Below, one piece after another: positions 1 to 7,803 of a stretch of DNA of 13,214 nt; the first letter of the stretch is position 1; each line of letters begins with the position of its first letter. The notes beneath the pieces are model-generated. The model did no database searches, had not been told where the DNA came from, and saw only the letters and a list, made by a program, of their open reading frames with translations. The translations under genes and the position numbers were made by a program. The DNA comes from Sutterella sp. UBA4713 (GTDB lineage: Bacteria > Pseudomonadota > Gammaproteobacteria > Burkholderiales > Burkholderiaceae_F), in NCBI GenBank assembly GCA_002404465.1, contig DHJT01000002.1, forward strand, positions 11,688-24,901, in the 5' to 3' direction.

Positions 1-459
1 GTTGGGCACTACAAGGTTCGGCGACTGCGGGGCGAATGTGAGAAATCCCATATAGAAAAGAGTTGACAAAACTTTCTCTCTGTTGAAAACAGGGCTTTCT
101 TGCAAATTCAAAACATTTGGGGAGCCGCTGAAATCAATCGGTTCTTTGCGAATGGCTCGCATAACGATATCTTCTATGACTTCAGGTTCTCCTAAGCGCA
201 AAATCCCGTAAATTTTCGACAAATCCGTCGAAACAGAGGGGTCTAAGACCTGCAAAGGTTCCTGGTCGTTCTCTCGAAGACATCCGAGATAGTACAGACA
301 CATGGAGGCATTAAAAACGGAAATATCGGAATCCGGACTGAATCGATATCCGTTATACAGTTCTTTCATGCGAACACAGACGTCCTCAGCCGTTTTTTCA
401 ATTTTCTTTAAATCAACAGATTGAGTAGTAAGCAACTTCTGACTTTGGTCAGGAGTTGC
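1..459 (-). pseudogene. AAA-ATPase-like / DUF1703 family fragment, N-terminus missing, runs off left edge
   Basis: My own translation of the minus strand gives an uninterrupted frame from a TAA at 460-462 down to base 1, about 153 codons. It contains the stretch LYNGYRFSPDSD (around 366-331), followed by VFNASMCLYYLGCL, a DPSVSTDLSKIYGILRLGEPE segment, IRKEPIDFSG, and FYMGFLTF with LVVPN at the edge. These match my memory of the middle of AAA-ATPase-like proteins with a C-terminal PD-(D/E)XK nuclease domain (DUF1703 type), where the NGYRF motif follows an ATPase region of a few hundred residues. That region, with its Walker motifs, is absent here: the frame is closed by a stop only some 30 codons before the motif. 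The first in-frame ATG (367-369) is already inside the conserved part and a TTG (433-435) is the only earlier candidate start. I infer a 5'-truncated remnant. The rest lies outside the window, so decay of the C-terminus cannot be judged. The family's function is poorly known. Confidence 0.66.
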
Positions 460-463
460 TTAC
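428..463. repeat. 16-bp inverted repeat (hairpin) at the truncated end of the DUF1703 fragment
   Basis: The left arm GTAAGCAACTTCTGAC (428-443) and right arm GTCAGGAGTTGCTTAC (448-463) pair along all 16 positions, with one T-G wobble as RNA, around a 4-nt loop TTTG. Pairing stops at 427/464. No uninterrupted T-run follows on either strand: the plus side continues GTCTTACTTTTG and the minus side TACTACTCAATC. It is therefore not a standard intrinsic terminator. The minus-strand stop that closes the fragment's frame lies inside the right arm. It could be a mobile-element end, a REP-like palindrome, a degraded terminator or an RNA regulatory hairpin; the sequence alone does not decide. Confidence 0.8.
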
Positions 464-648
464 GTCTTACTTTTGAGAATGGCCTTGTTCTTATGGAGAT
501 TATAAGAAACGCCTGTCGTTTTACTCGGTTGCCGATCTGGTAATGTCAAGTCAAAACACCAAGGCAAGCGCAAGCGGTTCAGCGGTTTTTCAAAGAATGC
601 GATTGTGAACGGGGTCAATTTTTTTTCTTAAAGGAATGGAGAACAGGC
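464..648. other. Intergenic gap without recognised gene
   Basis: I see no credible coding frame, tRNA or strong terminator between the hairpin and the end of xth. The plus strand has an 8-nt T-run (619-626) without a convincing stem before it. The minus strand carries a perfect TATAAT at 504-499 pointing towards the DUF1703 fragment, but no acceptable -35 hexamer at 16-18 nt, so I call it only a -10-like box. No terminator for xth is evident here. Confidence 0.5.
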
Positions 649-1464
649 TTAGAAAAGCTCACCTTCGCGCGGTTCGTCGAAGACGGCAATCACCGGTGCG
701 TGATCGCTCGGACGGTCTGTCGCACGCGGTGCTGTGTCAATAAAAATATCCGAAAGACGGGAGGTCGGGGTTGCCGACGCGAGAATATGGTCAATGCGAA
801 GCCCTTGATTTTTTTCGAAGCCCTGTTGCCTGTAATCCCACCAGGAATAAGTTCCGGTAGCGTGAGGGAATCTTCCCCATAAGTCGATAAGACCGACATT
901 TAAAAGACCGTAGTAGGCATCTCGCTCGGGGGCGGAAACAAGGATTTTTCCTTTCCAACTTTCCGGATTCCAGACGTCGGCATCGGTCGGTGCGATGTTA
1001 AAGTCACCGGCCAAGACGAGGCCTTTCTTCTTTTCTATTAGGGAACGGACCCAGCGAGTCAAAGCGGCTATCCAATCAAGCTTGTATAAGTATTTATCAC
1101 ATCCGACTTCTCGGCCGTTGGGAAAGTAAGCGCCGATGAAGGTCCATTTTTTCCCTGAAGATTCCTCTAATGTGACGGCAATAACTCGCTTGGCCGGGTC
1201 CGGATAATTCGGAATTGCCTTCGCGGTGAGTTCGGCACTTTTAAAGGAGTCGCGTCGAACTAAAAGAGCTACGCCGTTGTAGCTTTTTTGCCCCGTGAAA
1301 AAGGCATCGTATCCGGCTTCCTCGAAAGCTTCTACCGGAAACTGCTCGTCAAGCGTTTTTGTTTCTTGCAAGGCAACGGCGTCAACATTCGAAGACTTGA
1401 GCCAGTCGATAAGGCCTGTTAGCCGTGCATTAATGCCGTTAACGTTAAACGTAGCAAGTTTCAT
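649..1464 (-). CDS. xth: Exodeoxyribonuclease III (AP endonuclease)
   Basis: This 271-residue protein belongs to the exonuclease III branch of the endonuclease/exonuclease/phosphatase fold. It cuts DNA 5' to abasic sites and removes 3' blocking groups during base excision repair in the cytoplasm. It opens with MKLATFNVNGI, carrying the conserved Asn. QETK holds the metal-binding Glu34, YFPNG spans 113-117, GDFN spans 153-156 with the catalytic Asp and Asn, RIDHIL spans 223-228, and SDHAP at 253-257 holds the catalytic Asp-His pair. All expected catalytic residues are present, and the length is close to the 268 residues of the E. coli enzyme. Its ATG overlaps the stop of the upstream Nudix gene as ATGA, which suggests translational coupling. 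It appears to be the last gene of the minus-strand series. Confidence 0.95.
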   Translation of the reverse strand: MKLATFNVNGINARLTGLIDWLKSSNVDAVALQETKTLDEQFPVEAFEEAGYDAFFTGQKSYNGVALLVRRDSFKSAELTAKAIPNYPDPAKRVIAVTLEESSGKKWTFIGAYFPNGREVGCDKYLYKLDWIAALTRWVRSLIEKKKGLVLAGDFNIAPTDADVWNPESWKGKILVSAPERDAYYGLLNVGLIDLWGRFPHATGTYSWWDYRQQGFEKNQGLRIDHILASATPTSRLSDIFIDTAPRATDRPSDHAPVIAVFDEPREGELF

Positions 1465-2258
1465 ACGGATGTCTCTGCTTGAAAAGCGTAAAGGAACGCT
1501 AAAGCGGCTCCGAGAGTAAAACGTTTTTGTTCGATACGATGAAGAACCTCACTTTTTTTGACGGCTTCAAAGTGGGCAACCTCTCCGTCACGATTTGTCG
1601 GAATCGCGTCGGATTTTAACTTCACTGGGAATGCGACGGTTCTTTCGCGCATCCAGCCGTCACGCACAGGTCGCGTGACAAGAAAGGTGATCGGAGGCGC
1701 AATTTGAGAATATTGATCGGGCATCAGGCCGGCTTCCTCAAACGTTTCTCTGGCCAGAGTGTCTTTCAGGGTTTCTCCGGCGCTCATCAACCCGCCGGAG
1801 AGTGTGTCCCAAAAGCCCGGGTCGACTTGCTTTGTCTCACTGCGTCGAGCAATCCAAAAGCGGCCGGAATCATCGGTTGCCAAGGCATGCACACAGGTTG
1901 TCGAAAGCCCGAGGAAGCGAAAAACTCCGCGCTCGGCTTTTGTCACGGTGTGGGAAAAATCAAGCGGAACGACATCTAAAAGCTCGTTTCTCCATTGCGA
2001 GATGAGTCGGCCTTCATGCAACTGTTCAGCAAGGTCGGCTAAATCGTGAGCGCCTTGATTTCCGCCGTAGGAAAGCTCTAATCCTTTGTCCGTCTGTTCA
2101 AAGACGTCGTAAAAGGTCGGTGACCGAAGAACCTCATACGCATGCGGGACGAGGGTCCCGCATGTTAGGCCGCAGATAGATAGGACTCGAGAACCTTCGG
2201 GAGGTGTTTGATTGGCCTCTCTTTTCAGCGCGGCAAGAAGTTCTCCGACAGATGCCAT
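1461..2258 (-). CDS. Nudix hydrolase with N-terminal DUF4743-type domain
   Basis: The 265-residue product has a complete Nudix box at residues 156-178 (GX5EX7REUXEEXGU, with Thr172 at the first U position). This box binds metal and supports hydrolysis of a nucleoside diphosphate linked to another group. The roughly 120-residue N-terminal part leads into a segment with AERGVFRFLG, FWIARRS, K143 and DPGFWDTLSGG. That layout is typical of the DUF4743/Nudix group related to the Nudix half of fungal thiamine pyrophosphokinase fusions. The substrate is not determined by sequence. No kinase domain is attached. The gene starts 6 bp after the lysS stop and ends in an ATGA overlap with xth, so it is very probably cotranscribed with both. 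An AAGGA about 11 nt before the ATG supports the start. Confidence 0.88.
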   Translation of the reverse strand: MASVGELLAALKREANQTPPEGSRVLSICGLTCGTLVPHAYEVLRSPTFYDVFEQTDKGLELSYGGNQGAHDLADLAEQLHEGRLISQWRNELLDVVPLDFSHTVTKAERGVFRFLGLSTTCVHALATDDSGRFWIARRSETKQVDPGFWDTLSGGLMSAGETLKDTLARETFEEAGLMPDQYSQIAPPITFLVTRPVRDGWMRERTVAFPVKLKSDAIPTNRDGEVAHFEAVKKSEVLHRIEQKRFTLGAALAFLYAFQAETSV

Positions 2259-2264
2259 CGTTTC

Positions 2265-3788
2265 TTAATCCTTTTCCGGACGAAGTGTCGGGAAAAGCAA
2301 CACTTCACGAATGGACGAAGCGTTTGTCAGGAGCATCACGAAACGGTCGATTCCGATGCCGCAGCCGCCCGTGGGAGGCATACCGTATTCAAGCGCACGA
2401 ATGAAGTCTGCGTCGTAGTACATGGCTTCATCGTCGCCTTTACTCTTGGCATCGGCCTGGGCCTTGAATCGAGCGGCCTGATCGTCCGGATCGTTTAATT
2501 CGGAAAAGCCGTTGGCAGTCTCTCGTCCGTAAATAAAGAGTTCGAAGCGTTCCGTAAGGCCCGGTTTCGTGTCCGAGGCGCGAGCTAAGGGGCTGATCTC
2601 GATCGGGTAGTCGACGATAAAAGTCGGTTCAATCAGACGGCTTTCGGCCACTTCTTCAAATAGAGCCATCACCAGGGCTCCGAGACCGACCCAGTCAGGT
2701 TGCTTGGCGCCGAGCTTTTCAAGTTCAGCCCTTAAGAATGCCTCATCTTTGAGTTGTTCGGGTTTGTACTGCGGAGCGTACTTAAGAATGGCTTCTTGCG
2801 GGGTTAATCGGGCAAAGGGTTTGGATAGATCAATCTCGGTACCCTGATAGTTGAATTTTTCACTTCCCGTGGCCTCTTTCGCGACATACCGCAAAAGGCT
2901 TTCCGTGTAACGCATCTGGTCCTCGTAGGTCCAGTACGTGGCGTAAAACTCGATTGTCGTAAATTCCGGATTGTGACGCGTGTCGATGCCTTCGTTTCTA
3001 AAGCAGCGATTGAGTTCAAAGACGCGCTCAAAGCCACCCACAACCAGTCGCTTTAAATACAGCTCCGGTGCAATGCGCAGATACTGGTCCATGTCCAGTG
3101 CGTTGTGATGTGTGATAAAGGGCTTGGCGTTGGCACCGCCGGGGATTGTGTTGAGCATCGGGGTTTCGACCTCAACAAAGCGATGCTCTTCCATATAGTG
3201 GCGGATAGCCGAAACAACCTTAAAACGTGTCGCAAAGCGGGCGCGACTTTCCTCATTGATGATGAGGTCAACGTACCGCATACGGCAACACTGCTCGGGA
3301 TCGCACAGACCCTTGTGCTTGTCGGGAAGCGGCAAGAGGCTCTTGGTAAGAAGACGCAGCTCCTTGACACGAACGGAAAGTTCGCCGCGGTTCGTCAGGA
3401 AAAGCGTGCCGCGTGCGGCAATGATGTCGCCGATATCGTAGGTTTTAAAGGCCGCATAGGCCTCATCGCCCATTTCCGAGGGTGTCAAGAAGTACTGCAT
3501 GCGTCCCGTAAAGTCCGTGACGGTTGCAAAGCTGGCTTTGCCCATGATGCGCTTTAACATCATGCGGCCGGAGACGGCCACTTGCACATGGAGTTCTTCA
3601 AGCTCTTCTTTTGTTTTGTTTCCGTATTTTTCGCGAAGATCTCCGAAAAGGTCCGTGCGCTTAAAGTCATTGGGGAAAGCCACGCCCTTGGCGCGAATTG
3701 CATCAAGCTTGGCACGGCGCTCCGCAATAATATGGTTGATGTCTTCCTGTTGAGTCACTGAAGTCTTTGCGTTGTTTTGTTCGGTCAT
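2265..3788 (-). CDS. lysS: Lysyl-tRNA synthetase, class II
   Basis: This 507-residue enzyme charges tRNA-Lys with lysine in an ATP-dependent reaction. An N-terminal OB-fold for anticodon binding lies at about residues 68-148 (VAVSGRMMLKR to VKELRLLTKS). The class II catalytic core follows: motif 1 near 196-213 (RHYMEEHRFVEVETPML), motif 2 near 261-282 (FRNEGIDTRHNPEFTTIEFY), and motif 3 near 474-488 (GGCGIGIDRFVMLLT). GLTERFELF and the NGFSELNDP signature (426-434) are typical of LysRS. The length matches bacterial enzymes (about 505). An unusual point is three cysteines (162, 167, 168) in the hinge segment HKGLCDPEQCCRMRY, where Thr/Ala, Arg and Tyr are common in relatives. It lies 36 bp downstream of prfB, the conserved prfB-lysS arrangement. 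No strong ribosome binding site is seen before the ATG. Confidence 0.97.
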   Translation of the reverse strand: MTEQNNAKTSVTQQEDINHIIAERRAKLDAIRAKGVAFPNDFKRTDLFGDLREKYGNKTKEELEELHVQVAVSGRMMLKRIMGKASFATVTDFTGRMQYFLTPSEMGDEAYAAFKTYDIGDIIAARGTLFLTNRGELSVRVKELRLLTKSLLPLPDKHKGLCDPEQCCRMRYVDLIINEESRARFATRFKVVSAIRHYMEEHRFVEVETPMLNTIPGGANAKPFITHHNALDMDQYLRIAPELYLKRLVVGGFERVFELNRCFRNEGIDTRHNPEFTTIEFYATYWTYEDQMRYTESLLRYVAKEATGSEKFNYQGTEIDLSKPFARLTPQEAILKYAPQYKPEQLKDEAFLRAELEKLGAKQPDWVGLGALVMALFEEVAESRLIEPTFIVDYPIEISPLARASDTKPGLTERFELFIYGRETANGFSELNDPDDQAARFKAQADAKSKGDDEAMYYDADFIRALEYGMPPTGGCGIGIDRFVMLLTNASSIREVLLFPTLRPEKD

Positions 3789-3824
3789 TGAATGTCGCCC
3801 GATAAAAAAGTAAGAAGGTAGAGT

Positions 3825-4929
3825 CTAAACGCCTTGTTTGAGACTTGCCTGAATAAACATATCCAGGTCGCCGTCTAAAACGGCTCCCGTGTTGCCTGTT
3901 TCGACACCGGTCCGTAAATCTTTAACACGGCTTTGATCAAGAACGTAACTGCGAATCTGGTGCCCCCAACCGATATCACTCTTGGCTTCTTCAAGTTTTT
4001 CTTGTTCTGCCATGCGTTTTCTAAGTTCCGCTTCGTAAAGTTTGGCTTTTAATTGCCGCAGAGCCTGTTCGCGGTTGTTGTGCTGGCTACGATCATCCTG
4101 ACAAACCGTCACGATGCCGGTCGGAATATGCGTAATACGCACGGCAGATTCCGTTTTCTGCACATGCTGACCTCCTGCCCCTGAAGCACGGAAGACGTCA
4201 ACGCGTAGGTCGGCCGGGTTGATTGTGATTTCAATTGAGTCATCCACTTCCGGATACACGTACACACTGGCAAACGATGTGTGGCGACGCGCGTTGGCAT
4301 CAAAGGGACTCTTTCGAACCAAGCGATGAATGCCGGTTTCCGTGCGAAGCGTCCCGTAGGCCCACGATCCCTCGATATACATCGTGCAACCCTTGATGCC
4401 GGCAACATCTCCGGGGGTTTCTTCCGTCAGTTTCGCAGTAAATCCCGAGCGTTCGGCAAAGCGTAGGTACATGCGCTCTAACATGCTTGCCCAGTCCTGT
4501 GCTTCGGTTCCGCCGGCACCTGCCTGAATTTCGAGATAACAATTAGCACTATCCATGGGGCCGTTGAACATTCGCTTAAATTCGAGATGTTCGACTTCTT
4601 TGGCGTAATCGGTGACTTCGGATGCGATGGATTCGGCACCGGCCTCATCGCCCTCGTCAAGGGCCATCGAGAAAAGCTCACGAGCGTCATTAAGGCCCGT
4701 TGTCAGACGGTCGAAACTGCCGACAAGATCGTCAAGTGTTTTCTTTTCTTTGCTCACGGCCTGCGCGTGCTCCGGGTCGTCCCAGAGAGCAGGATTTTCC
4801 ATTTCGCGGTTAACTTCTTCAAGGCGTCGCTTTTTGTGGTCGACGTCAAAGATACCCCCGGAGTTCAGTTAGGCGCTTTAGGAGGTCTTCACAAAGGTTT
4901 TTCGTGGAATTGATGCGTTCGGCTTCCAT
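3825..4929 (-). CDS. prfB: Peptide chain release factor 2, expressed by +1 programmed frameshift
   Basis: RF2 recognises UGA and UAA and triggers release of the finished peptide on the ribosome. The zero frame starts at ATG 4929-4927 and encodes 27 residues ending LRGYL before an in-frame TGA (4848-4846). Skipping T4848 joins DVDHKKRRLEEVNREMENP and the rest, giving 367 residues, against 365 in E. coli. The recognition tripeptide SPF is at about 207-209, and the catalytic GGQ at about 252-254. Ala occupies the position equivalent to E. coli residue 246, the usual active form (RASGAGGQ). After GGQHV a Gln replaces the common Asn. An in-frame TGA two codons upstream of the ATG means no earlier ATG start is available; no clear Shine-Dalgarno is seen. 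RF2 itself controls frameshifting, so the gene is autoregulated. The 325-residue frame starting at 4802 alone would be an incomplete call. Confidence 0.96.
4845..4860 (-). promoter_or_regulatory. prfB: prfB +1 programmed frameshift signal
   Basis: On the minus strand the sequence reads CGG GGG TAT CTT TGA C. The G-run acts as an internal Shine-Dalgarno three bases before the slippery CTT, and the TGA with a following C is a weak stop context. This matches the well-known RF2 autoregulatory site; only the first base (C for the A of E. coli) differs. Slow termination when RF2 is scarce lets the ribosome slip by one base and make full-length RF2. Confidence 0.95.
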
Positions 4930-4971
4930 GGGTCAATAGTCTGAAAAATATCGAAAATTAAACAGGCACGC

Positions 4972-4977
4972 ATTATA
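4972..4977 (-). promoter_or_regulatory. Candidate -10 box upstream of prfB
   Basis: A perfect TATAAT on the minus strand lies in the 93-bp recJ-prfB gap, about 42 nt before the prfB ATG. That leaves room for a short leader. No good -35 hexamer is visible at 16-18 nt, so the assignment rests on the -10 and the gap size. If real, it would uncouple prfB-lysS-Nudix-xth from the genes upstream. Confidence 0.4.
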
Positions 4978-5022
4978 AGGGCTCGGGGAGTGTTTCACGG
5001 AAATCGGTGCGTGCGAACCGAG

Positions 5023-6720
5023 TTATTGCTCTGCTGCAACAACGACAAGTTGCGGTAAACGCCGTCCCATAAATGTATTGACTTCAGGCTTGTAAGCTAA
5101 GCGCACGTGAGTCGGAAGTAGTTCGGTATGACGAAAGAAAATAGCGTCAAAACGTTTTCCTTCCAATTCCAAGAAAAGCTTGAGATGGTTGCCCTTTAAT
5201 AGGCGTTGATTGAGAACGGTAAATTCGTTGGCAAAAATCGGCGTTTCGAAGCCTTGGCCCCAAATGCGCGATGCCAATGCATCGATTAAAACAAAATTAA
5301 TCTCGTCGGCGGATAAGGGGCCGTCAACGACGATGTGGTTTTCCAGCGTTTGCGCGTTGCACCGACTGCGGATAACGGCATCGAATAGCTCGGTAAATCG
5401 AGCAAGATTTTCTTTTTTAATCGTCAGCCCGGCGGCCATTGCGTGTCCGCCGTAACGCTTTATGAGTCCCGGAACTTTTTTGTCTAAATCCGCCAAAGCA
5501 TCACGCAAGTGGATGCCTTCAATCGATCGTCCGGAGCCTTTTAAGTTCGATCCTTCATCAGGCGCGAAGGCAATGACGGGTCGATGAATCGCTTCTTTAA
5601 TGCGACTAGCGACAAGTCCGACGACACCTTGGTGCCAGTTCGGATTAAAAAGCACGATGCCGGCTTTCTTTTCGGCATCCATCTTGCGAATGAGGGAGAC
5701 GGCTTCGTTTTGCATCTCTTCTTCCAGGTCGCGTCGCTCTGCATTGAGTCGATCGAGTTCTCTGGCGTAATCCAAGGCAGTCTCATCGTCATCGGTTAAA
5801 AGACAGTCAATGCCGACCCCCATTTCGGTTAAGCGTCCTGCTGCGTTAATGCGCGGGGCGATGCTAAAGGCAAAGTCGCGCGCGGAGGCTTGTCCTCGAT
5901 CGTGTCCGCAAACTTCAAAAAGGGCCCGGATTCCGGCGCAGGCTTTCCCCTGACGTACTCGAGCAAGACCACGAGAGATGAGGATGCGATTGTTCTTATC
6001 TAAGGGAACGACGTCGGCTACGGTTCCGAGCGCTACAAGGTCGCTTAAAGCATCAAGGCGCGGTTGGGTTTCTTTGGAGAAAACACCTTCTTGACGTAAA
6101 TGTGCCCGAACAGCTAAAAGGAGGTAATACATGACGCCGCACCCGGCAAGAGCTTTACTCGGGAAACGGCTTCCGGCCAGATTCGGATTGACGATGGCGG
6201 CAGCTTCAGGAAGGATATCACCTGCAAGGTGGTGATCTGTGATGATGACGGTAAGGCCTAGGGCATTGGCGTATTTGACACCGTCGATGCTGGCAATTCC
6301 GTTATCTACGGTCAGGAGAATATCCGGTTTTTCCGGTTGCGACACGGCAAGATCGACGATTTCCGGAGATAATCCGTATCCGTATTTGAAACGGTCGGGA
6401 ACGATGTAGTCCGCGTAGATCCCGAGGGTTTTCAAGCCCCGCATGGCCACGGCACAGGCCGTTGCACCGTCGCAGTCGTAATCGGCCACGATCGTGACGC
6501 GTTGTCCTAATTTGCGTGCCCGACACAAAATGGTTGCTGCCGTATCAAGCCCCTCTAACAGAGCCGGGTCGGCAAGAGACTTCCAGTCTTCGGCAAGGTC
6601 CTCCGGCGACCGAATACCTCTTGCCGCTAAAACGCGCGCCAACGCAGGGAGCATGCCCGCATCGATGAGTTTTTTTGCCGCGTTTGCGTCAAACGCTCTT
6701 TCTTCAAAACGGGTTCTCAT
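5023..6720 (-). CDS. recJ: Single-stranded-DNA-specific exonuclease RecJ
   Basis: RecJ degrades single-stranded DNA 5' to 3' in recombination and repair. With the start at 6720 the protein has 565 residues, a normal length. The DHH-family phosphoesterase motifs are all present: DYDCDGAT (about 80-87, usually DYDADG), DNG (139-141), DHH (162-164) and GTVADVVPL (232-240). The DHHA1 part follows with RINAAGR (290-296), HQGVVGLVASR, GSGRSIEG (395-402) and GGHAMAAG (424-431), then the C-terminal OB-like domain. The frame is open to an ATG at 6747, but I prefer the ATG at 6720-6718: it overlaps the upstream stop as ATGA, as expected for coupling, and gives the usual MRTRF-type beginning. The adjacent RpfE-like gene is a frequent partner in Proteobacteria. 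Confidence 0.95.
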   Translation of the reverse strand: MRTRFEERAFDANAAKKLIDAGMLPALARVLAARGIRSPEDLAEDWKSLADPALLEGLDTAATILCRARKLGQRVTIVADYDCDGATACAVAMRGLKTLGIYADYIVPDRFKYGYGLSPEIVDLAVSQPEKPDILLTVDNGIASIDGVKYANALGLTVIITDHHLAGDILPEAAAIVNPNLAGSRFPSKALAGCGVMYYLLLAVRAHLRQEGVFSKETQPRLDALSDLVALGTVADVVPLDKNNRILISRGLARVRQGKACAGIRALFEVCGHDRGQASARDFAFSIAPRINAAGRLTEMGVGIDCLLTDDDETALDYARELDRLNAERRDLEEEMQNEAVSLIRKMDAEKKAGIVLFNPNWHQGVVGLVASRIKEAIHRPVIAFAPDEGSNLKGSGRSIEGIHLRDALADLDKKVPGLIKRYGGHAMAAGLTIKKENLARFTELFDAVIRSRCNAQTLENHIVVDGPLSADEINFVLIDALASRIWGQGFETPIFANEFTVLNQRLLKGNHLKLFLELEGKRFDAIFFRHTELLPTHVRLAYKPEVNTFMGRRLPQLVVVAAEQ

Positions 6721-7772
6721 CGGACGGACGCGCCTTCCACAAGCCACGCTCTCGCATCCGGAGATCTTTGTGTACGAAAGCGAGCAAGAAGTGATTTCGG
6801 ATTCGTTAGTTTCACGGAAAACGTTTTTGTCATTTTCGTGCCGCTTGCCACGATAAGAGCCTCATCGCAACCGCGAAGGCGGGCTGCCTCTTTTAAGGTG
6901 ACCAGTTGTTCGGCAACCCCAGGCAAAGCGTGATTCCACGCCGCCCAGTCATTTCGAAGCCATGCTTCATATAGGTTCGGAAAAAGTGCAAGGACCGATC
7001 CGCGAGGCGCATCGGCGGGCCAGGATGTCGCCCCGGTGATTTTGCCGACCCTGTGGTTCAAAATTCCTGCTGCATCGGCCCATCCTAAGACGGCCGTATC
7101 ATTCGATAAAACGCTTCGGATTTGAGTGGGAGGATAAAAGTCTTGAATGATCCCACCGCCGTCGATCCAAAGACTGTTCAGATCGGCAATGCCGAGGGCA
7201 CAAAGCGCCTGCGTGAGTTTGTCGATAAGAGCACTCGCGCGTTGGATGTTTTTCGAATCGTCGGAGAAAAAACCTTGCTCTCTCGGAATCGGTCTTCCCA
7301 GAAGTGTTTCCACTTCACGTGATGAAACGGGCCAGGGTGTTTTTCGAGATAGAAAAAAAGCATCATCCCATCGCTGTAACGTAAACCCGGCGTTCTGTAA
7401 AAGAGGGTATAGGGTCGAATAAACGCGATTCTGCTGCTCTTCCGTTAAGGGGGATTTTCCGACAACGTTTCGATTCTTATCACAGAGCAAAAGCGACAGG
7501 CGCCAGATTTGCCCGGAAAGTCGAGGCCCGCCTTGCGTGACCCAGCGATACGGGGCGGTCGCCATCGTTTCGTGACTGCGCGTTAAAACGCGCCAGCACC
7601 AAACAAGGTGCGCAGATCCCTTTTGATAAGACTCAGCTAGGGTTTGTTCCGTCCAGTCCTCGGAACCTTGCGTGATTTTTTCAAGGTCTGAACGTGCTTG
7701 AGGAAAAACGGTCTCCAGATCTGCCTGCGTCGGAACAAGCAATCCCGGGACGATGAAATAAGCCTGTGTCAT
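6717..7772 (-). CDS. RpfE-like / phosphoglycerate-mutase-like protein of unknown function
   Basis: This 351-residue protein has no signal peptide or membrane segment that I can see. It starts MTQAYFIVPGLLVP, an opening common in a family annotated in Burkholderiales and Xanthomonas as RpfE or cofactor-independent phosphoglycerate-mutase-like. The segment LNSLWIDGGG (around 198-207) corresponds to the family's NSLWLWGGG motif. The characteristic Ala-Asp-Pro-Val-His segment of relatives is not obvious, so this copy looks divergent. Its stop overlaps the recJ start, and recJ next to rpfE is a known arrangement in the Xanthomonas rpf region, which supports the assignment. A GGAAGTG lies about 10 nt before the ATG. 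I do not claim mutase activity: the metal-ligand pattern of true phosphoglycerate mutases is not seen. Role unknown; the coupling hints at a link to recJ expression. Confidence 0.66.
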   Translation of the reverse strand: MTQAYFIVPGLLVPTQADLETVFPQARSDLEKITQGSEDWTEQTLAESYQKGSAHLVWCWRVLTRSHETMATAPYRWVTQGGPRLSGQIWRLSLLLCDKNRNVVGKSPLTEEQQNRVYSTLYPLLQNAGFTLQRWDDAFFLSRKTPWPVSSREVETLLGRPIPREQGFFSDDSKNIQRASALIDKLTQALCALGIADLNSLWIDGGGIIQDFYPPTQIRSVLSNDTAVLGWADAAGILNHRVGKITGATSWPADAPRGSVLALFPNLYEAWLRNDWAAWNHALPGVAEQLVTLKEAARLRGCDEALIVASGTKMTKTFSVKLTNPKSLLARFRTQRSPDARAWLVEGASVR

Positions 7773-7803
7773 GCTCTAACGATCACTTCCAGCGTCTTTA
7801 ACG

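Noticed and set aside
428..463. Hairpin as an ordinary intrinsic terminator
   Set aside because: No T-run follows the stem on either strand, only a short TTTT several bases away on the plus strand.
3105..3557. 150-codon plus-strand open frame inside lysS
   Set aside because: Its product resembles no family I know and it lies wholly antisense to strongly conserved LysRS coding sequence, as do the other antisense frames in the window.
4846..4848. In-frame TGA early in prfB as evidence of a pseudogene
   Set aside because: The surrounding sequence is the canonical RF2 +1 frameshift site and the downstream frame is intact.
6721..6747. Nine-residue N-terminal extension of RecJ
   Set aside because: The ATGA overlap at 6717-6720 and the family-like beginning favour the shorter form.
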